From contig JAIYCW010000001.1 of the NCBI GenBank assembly GCA_027487815.1, positions 30,424-94,423 of the forward strand: a DNA stretch of 64,000 nt. Direction: 5' to 3'. Positions 61,364 to 64,000 of this stretch are shown piece by piece. Below the pieces are notes generated by a model. The model had not been told where the DNA came from. It was given only the letters and a program-made list of their open reading frames with translations, and did no database searches. Made by a program: the position numbers and the translations under genes. This stretch comes from Burkholderiales bacterium. GTDB lineage: Bacteria > Pseudomonadota > Gammaproteobacteria > Burkholderiales > Burkholderiaceae_E. Within the stretch, counting starts at the first letter, position 1; every line of letters starts with the position of its first letter.

Positions 61364-62308
61364 TCAAGGCCCCAGGGCCTTCCATAGCCAGGCCGCACCA
61401 CGCACACCCGAGCTATCACCATGCACCGGTGCAAGCACCTGTGTTTTGCATTCATCACTGAACACATAGTGGTGTAGCTGACCTCTGACCATGGGGTAAA
61501 GCGCTTCGATCTGCCCGAGGCCGCCACCCAACACAATCGCTTGCGGGTCAAGCATATTGATCACCTGGCCCAAAGCGGCTGCTAGTCGCCGGGCATAGCG
61601 CGCCAGGGCTTCACAAGCGTCAGCCTCACCCATAGCTGCCGCACTAACAATCGCCTCGGTGCTTGCAAGCCATGCAGGGGTTGGCTGAGAAGTCTTCTCG
61701 CTATGCCTGTGCTGCTCCCTTCGCAACCACCCTGGCCCGCTCAGGAAGGTCTCGATACAATCATTTCGCCCGCAGTAGCACCGCATCACCGGTTCGTTCA
61801 GCCTTTCTTGGGCAATGCTTGCTGGCATGGGGTTATGCCCCCATTCGCCTGCAATATGGTGATGTCCGATGAGCAGGCGCCTGTGAATCACAATGCCGCC
61901 GCCCACGCCCGTGCCAAGAATCACGCCAAACACGCTTGCAGCATGCTGCGCAGCCCCGTCCATGGCCTCAGACACTGCAAAGCAGTTGGCATCATTTTCA
62001 ACACGAACTGGCTGCCCCAGCAGATGCTCCAGATCCTGCATGATCGGCCGATCATTGAGCACCTGAGTATTGGAATTTTTCACCCGCCCGGTCTTGTGCG
62101 ACAAGGCCCCGGGCATTCCAATACCAATGGTGGCCTCAGCCTGTGCAACATCTTTGGCCTGCTCACAAAGCCTTTGGATCGCCCCAAGAATCTCCGGATA
62201 ACTATCGCGGGGAGTCTGGACACGCTCGCGCCATGCCGCCTGCCCCTCGGGATTCATCAGCAAGCCCTCGATCTTGGTACCCCCCAGATCGATACCAATG
62301 CGCCACAC
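61364..62308 (-). CDS. ROK-family sugar kinase
   Basis: 314 aa. IGIDLGGTKIEGLLM is the phosphate-1 motif, GTGVGGGIVIHRRL follows, and HHHIAGEWGHNPMP plus RCYCGRNDCIET form the ROK zinc site. NagK/fructokinase-type enzymes phosphorylate N-acetylglucosamine, fructose or glucose; specificity is open. The GTG start lies 3 bp after the plsY stop, so the two are co-transcribed. Confidence 0.9.
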   Translation of the reverse strand: MWRIGIDLGGTKIEGLLMNPEGQAAWRERVQTPRDSYPEILGAIQRLCEQAKDVAQAEATIGIGMPGALSHKTGRVKNSNTQVLNDRPIMQDLEHLLGQPVRVENDANCFAVSEAMDGAAQHAASVFGVILGTGVGGGIVIHRRLLIGHHHIAGEWGHNPMPASIAQERLNEPVMRCYCGRNDCIETFLSGPGWLRREQHRHSEKTSQPTPAWLASTEAIVSAAAMGEADACEALARYARRLAAALGQVINMLDPQAIVLGGGLGQIEALYPMVRGQLHHYVFSDECKTQVLAPVHGDSSGVRGAAWLWKALGP

Positions 62309-62311
62309 GCG

Positions 62312-62944
62312 TTAGCCTTTCTTGCCCTTGGTGCCCCTGCTGCCTTTGCTACCCAGGCGGCTTTCTTTGCCGGTCAGCAAATTCTCGATATTGGCGCGAT
62401 GCCGATAGATCAAAAGCGCAGCCATGATGAGCACACACAAGCTGGTCAGGTTCAGGCCAAACAGCAGCACCTGATAAAACACGGCAAACACCGCACTGAC
62501 CAGCGCGGCAAGCGATGAATAGCGGAAGAACACCGCGATGATGATCCAGGTGAGCGCTGTGGCCAAGCCCAACCATACGCTCAACGCCATCAAGACACCT
62601 GCAGCAGTGGCCACCCCTTTACCGCCCTTAAACCGATGAAACACCGGCCACAGATGCCCGACAAATGCCGCCAAACCGGCCAGCGCCACCGTGCCTTCGC
62701 TCCACCCGAACTGCGCGGCGAGTGTCCGGGCCAGCATCACCGCCAGCACGCCTTTAAGCGCATCGCCCAATAAAGTAGCTACTGCGGCTGCTTTGTTACC
62801 ACTGCGCAGCACATTGGTTGCCCCCGGATTGCCCGAGCCATAGGTAGTTGGATCCGGCAGGCGCATCACTTTGGAGACCAGCATCGCAAACGATACCGAG
62901 CCAATCAGATAGGCCAAACCAATCATCCACAGGCTATGCATCAT
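62312..62944 (-). CDS. plsY: Glycerol-3-phosphate acyltransferase PlsY
   Basis: 210 aa integral membrane enzyme with about five helices. [26 protein letters not shown] and [14 protein letters not shown] are the three conserved PlsY motifs. It transfers acyl groups from acyl-phosphate to glycerol-3-phosphate, the first step of phospholipid synthesis. A Lys/Gly-rich tail ends the protein. Its ATG overlaps the stop of the preceding YbaK-type gene (ATGA). Confidence 0.95.
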   Translation of the reverse strand: MMHSLWMIGLAYLIGSVSFAMLVSKVMRLPDPTTYGSGNPGATNVLRSGNKAAAVATLLGDALKGVLAVMLARTLAAQFGWSEGTVALAGLAAFVGHLWPVFHRFKGGKGVATAAGVLMALSVWLGLATALTWIIIAVFFRYSSLAALVSAVFAVFYQVLLFGLNLTSLCVLIMAALLIYRHRANIENLLTGKESRLGSKGSRGTKGKKG

Positions 62945-63420
62945 GGGTTACTTTCCAATGCGCATTGCACTGGCTGTGCTGCCAAGGGCCCAATAAGCAC
63001 CTGCGGCGAAAGCCCAACCAGAAACCCCCGCCGCCCACCGTTGATATAAATCTTCTCCAGCGTGAGAACGCTCGACTCAACATACACCGGCATTACTTTT
63101 CGCGTGCCAAAAGGTGAGGTGCCACCAATCTGATAACCGCTATGGCGTTGCGCAACTTCGGGCTCGCAAGGCTCAATACTCTTGCGCCGAGTTTGCCGCG
63201 CCAGCGCTTTGGTGGAGACCTTGCGATCGCCGTGCATCAGCACCACCAAAGGCTTGGCAGCTTCGTCCTGCATGACCAGGGTTTTGATCACTACATGCTC
63301 GGCAACACCAAGCTCAAGCGATGATTGCGCTGTCCCTCCATGCTCAACATAGGTATAGGGATGCTCCGAAAAGCTCACCTTGTGCTTGCGCAGCCATTGG
63401 GTTGCCGGTGTTTCAGACAT
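62941..63420 (-). CDS. YbaK/EbsC-type aminoacyl-tRNA deacylase
   Basis: 159 aa from ATG at 63420; the longer frame upstream overlaps the ketopantoate reductase gene. [38 protein letters not shown] and [19 protein letters not shown] match the Cys-tRNA(Pro) deacylase YbaK, which clears mischarged tRNA. The GG-SPFG loop is intact. It overlaps the preceding gene by 8 bp and plsY by 4 bp. Confidence 0.9.
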   Translation of the reverse strand: MSETPATQWLRKHKVSFSEHPYTYVEHGGTAQSSLELGVAEHVVIKTLVMQDEAAKPLVVLMHGDRKVSTKALARQTRRKSIEPCEPEVAQRHSGYQIGGTSPFGTRKVMPVYVESSVLTLEKIYINGGRRGFLVGLSPQVLIGPLAAQPVQCALESNP

Positions 63421-64000
63421 GCTGCCCTGCACGATGGCTTTGTTCCAGAACTTTGGCGCGCACTCGAGCCAAACCGAGCAGGGTCTTGGCATACGGCATT
63501 GCGACGCCAACCCGCTCACCCAGCTCCACCACAGCGGCCAATAATGCATCCAGCTCAAGCGGGCGCCCGGCTTCAGCATCCTGCAGCATCGAAGTTTTGA
63601 AGGCCCCAAGTTTGCGGGTCATGGCATGGCGCTCTTCAGGATGCATCGAAATCGGCAAATCAATCCGTTCACCCACTGCAGCCGCTTCACGCATGATGTT
63701 CGACAGGAACTCGCGCACCAGATCATCATCCAGTAACAGGTCGCCGGTAGCCCCGGTAATGGCAGAGGCCGGGTTCATGGTCATATTGCCCCACAGCTTC
63801 ACCCACACATCACGCTCGATATTCTCAACCAGAACAGACTCAAATCCGGCATCCGCAAACAGTCTGACTACCTGAATCAATCGCACGCTTGGCGGCATGC
63901 CTTGCGCGAGGCTCGGATCACCAAACAACACGCGGTTACCATTGCCTCGCCTGATCACGCCGGGCTCAGGGACTGATGCAGACAGATGAGTCACGCAGCC
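63413..64000 (-). CDS. panE: 2-dehydropantoate 2-reductase, 3' part (cut by window end)
   Basis: About 195 residues of the C-terminal part are present; the NADP-binding N-terminus lies beyond 64000. VTHLSASVPEPGVIRRGNGN, VWVKLWGNMTMNPASAITG (catalytic Lys region) and PLELDALLAAVVELGERVGV are the conserved ApbA/PanE C-terminal segments. It reduces ketopantoate to pantoate in coenzyme A synthesis, although Burkholderiales often have several paralogues. It is coupled to the YbaK-type gene. Confidence 0.88.
   Translation of the reverse strand, partial: GCVTHLSASVPEPGVIRRGNGNRVLFGDPSLAQGMPPSVRLIQVVRLFADAGFESVLVENIERDVWVKLWGNMTMNPASAITGATGDLLLDDDLVREFLSNIMREAAAVGERIDLPISMHPEERHAMTRKLGAFKTSMLQDAEAGRPLELDALLAAVVELGERVGVAMPYAKTLLGLARVRAKVLEQSHRAGQHV

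Overview
The window looks like chromosomal DNA of a Burkholderiales-type betaproteobacterium. The signs are a sigma-70 gene with a very long Lys/Ala-rich extension, a rpsU-yqeY-dnaG-rpoD macromolecular-synthesis locus, a tripartite-tricarboxylate (Bug/TctC) receptor, an msbA cluster behind dnaE, and dense moderately GC-rich coding. I cannot name the genus. No transposase, phage gene or CRISPR array was found.

Layout. 1-6653: envelope polysaccharide/LPS genes (UDP-sugar epimerase, three glycosyltransferases, a methyltransferase, an MsbA-type flippase); most lie on the minus strand behind dnaE (6656-10123). 10168-20925: housekeeping genes in short, often tail-to-tail units: trhO, a DMT transporter, a LysR/pirin/flavodoxin locus, glutathione reductase, a RutE-like reductase, gluQ, rhlE, an exonuclease/GIY-YIG fusion, a DUF1223 protein. 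20960-30746: catabolic and stress genes: alpha/beta hydrolases, a Bug receptor, a two-subunit molybdenum hydroxylase, an acyl-CoA ligase, a cupin and a photolyase. 30968-32761: an AraC regulator, a small membrane protein and a CAT-anticodon tRNA.

33874-43827 is a three-gene operon joined by overlapping stops and starts. It encodes an 1850-residue LEPR-XLL/DUF4347 surface-type protein, a hybrid histidine kinase with an Hpt domain, and a REC-GGDEF-EAL response regulator whose GGDEF motif is degenerate. It reads as a surface protein wired to its own c-di-GMP phosphodiesterase pathway.

43881-60845 contains rpoD, dnaG, yqeY and rpsU on the minus strand and tsaD on the plus strand. In enterobacteria tsaD and rpsU are immediate divergent neighbours. 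Here they are 10.4 kb apart, separated by a co-oriented urea-transport block: an NCS1-permease/Cys-cluster/histidine-kinase/receiver fusion protein, a LuxR-type response regulator, and urtABCDE. The permease-kinase fusion is a plausible transceptor controlling urea uptake, and is with the surface-protein operon the most interesting part of the window. 60879-64000 holds a universal stress protein, a ROK sugar kinase, plsY, a YbaK-type deacylase and the 3' part of a ketopantoate reductase gene cut by the window end.

All functions are read from motifs and context only; no database search was run.
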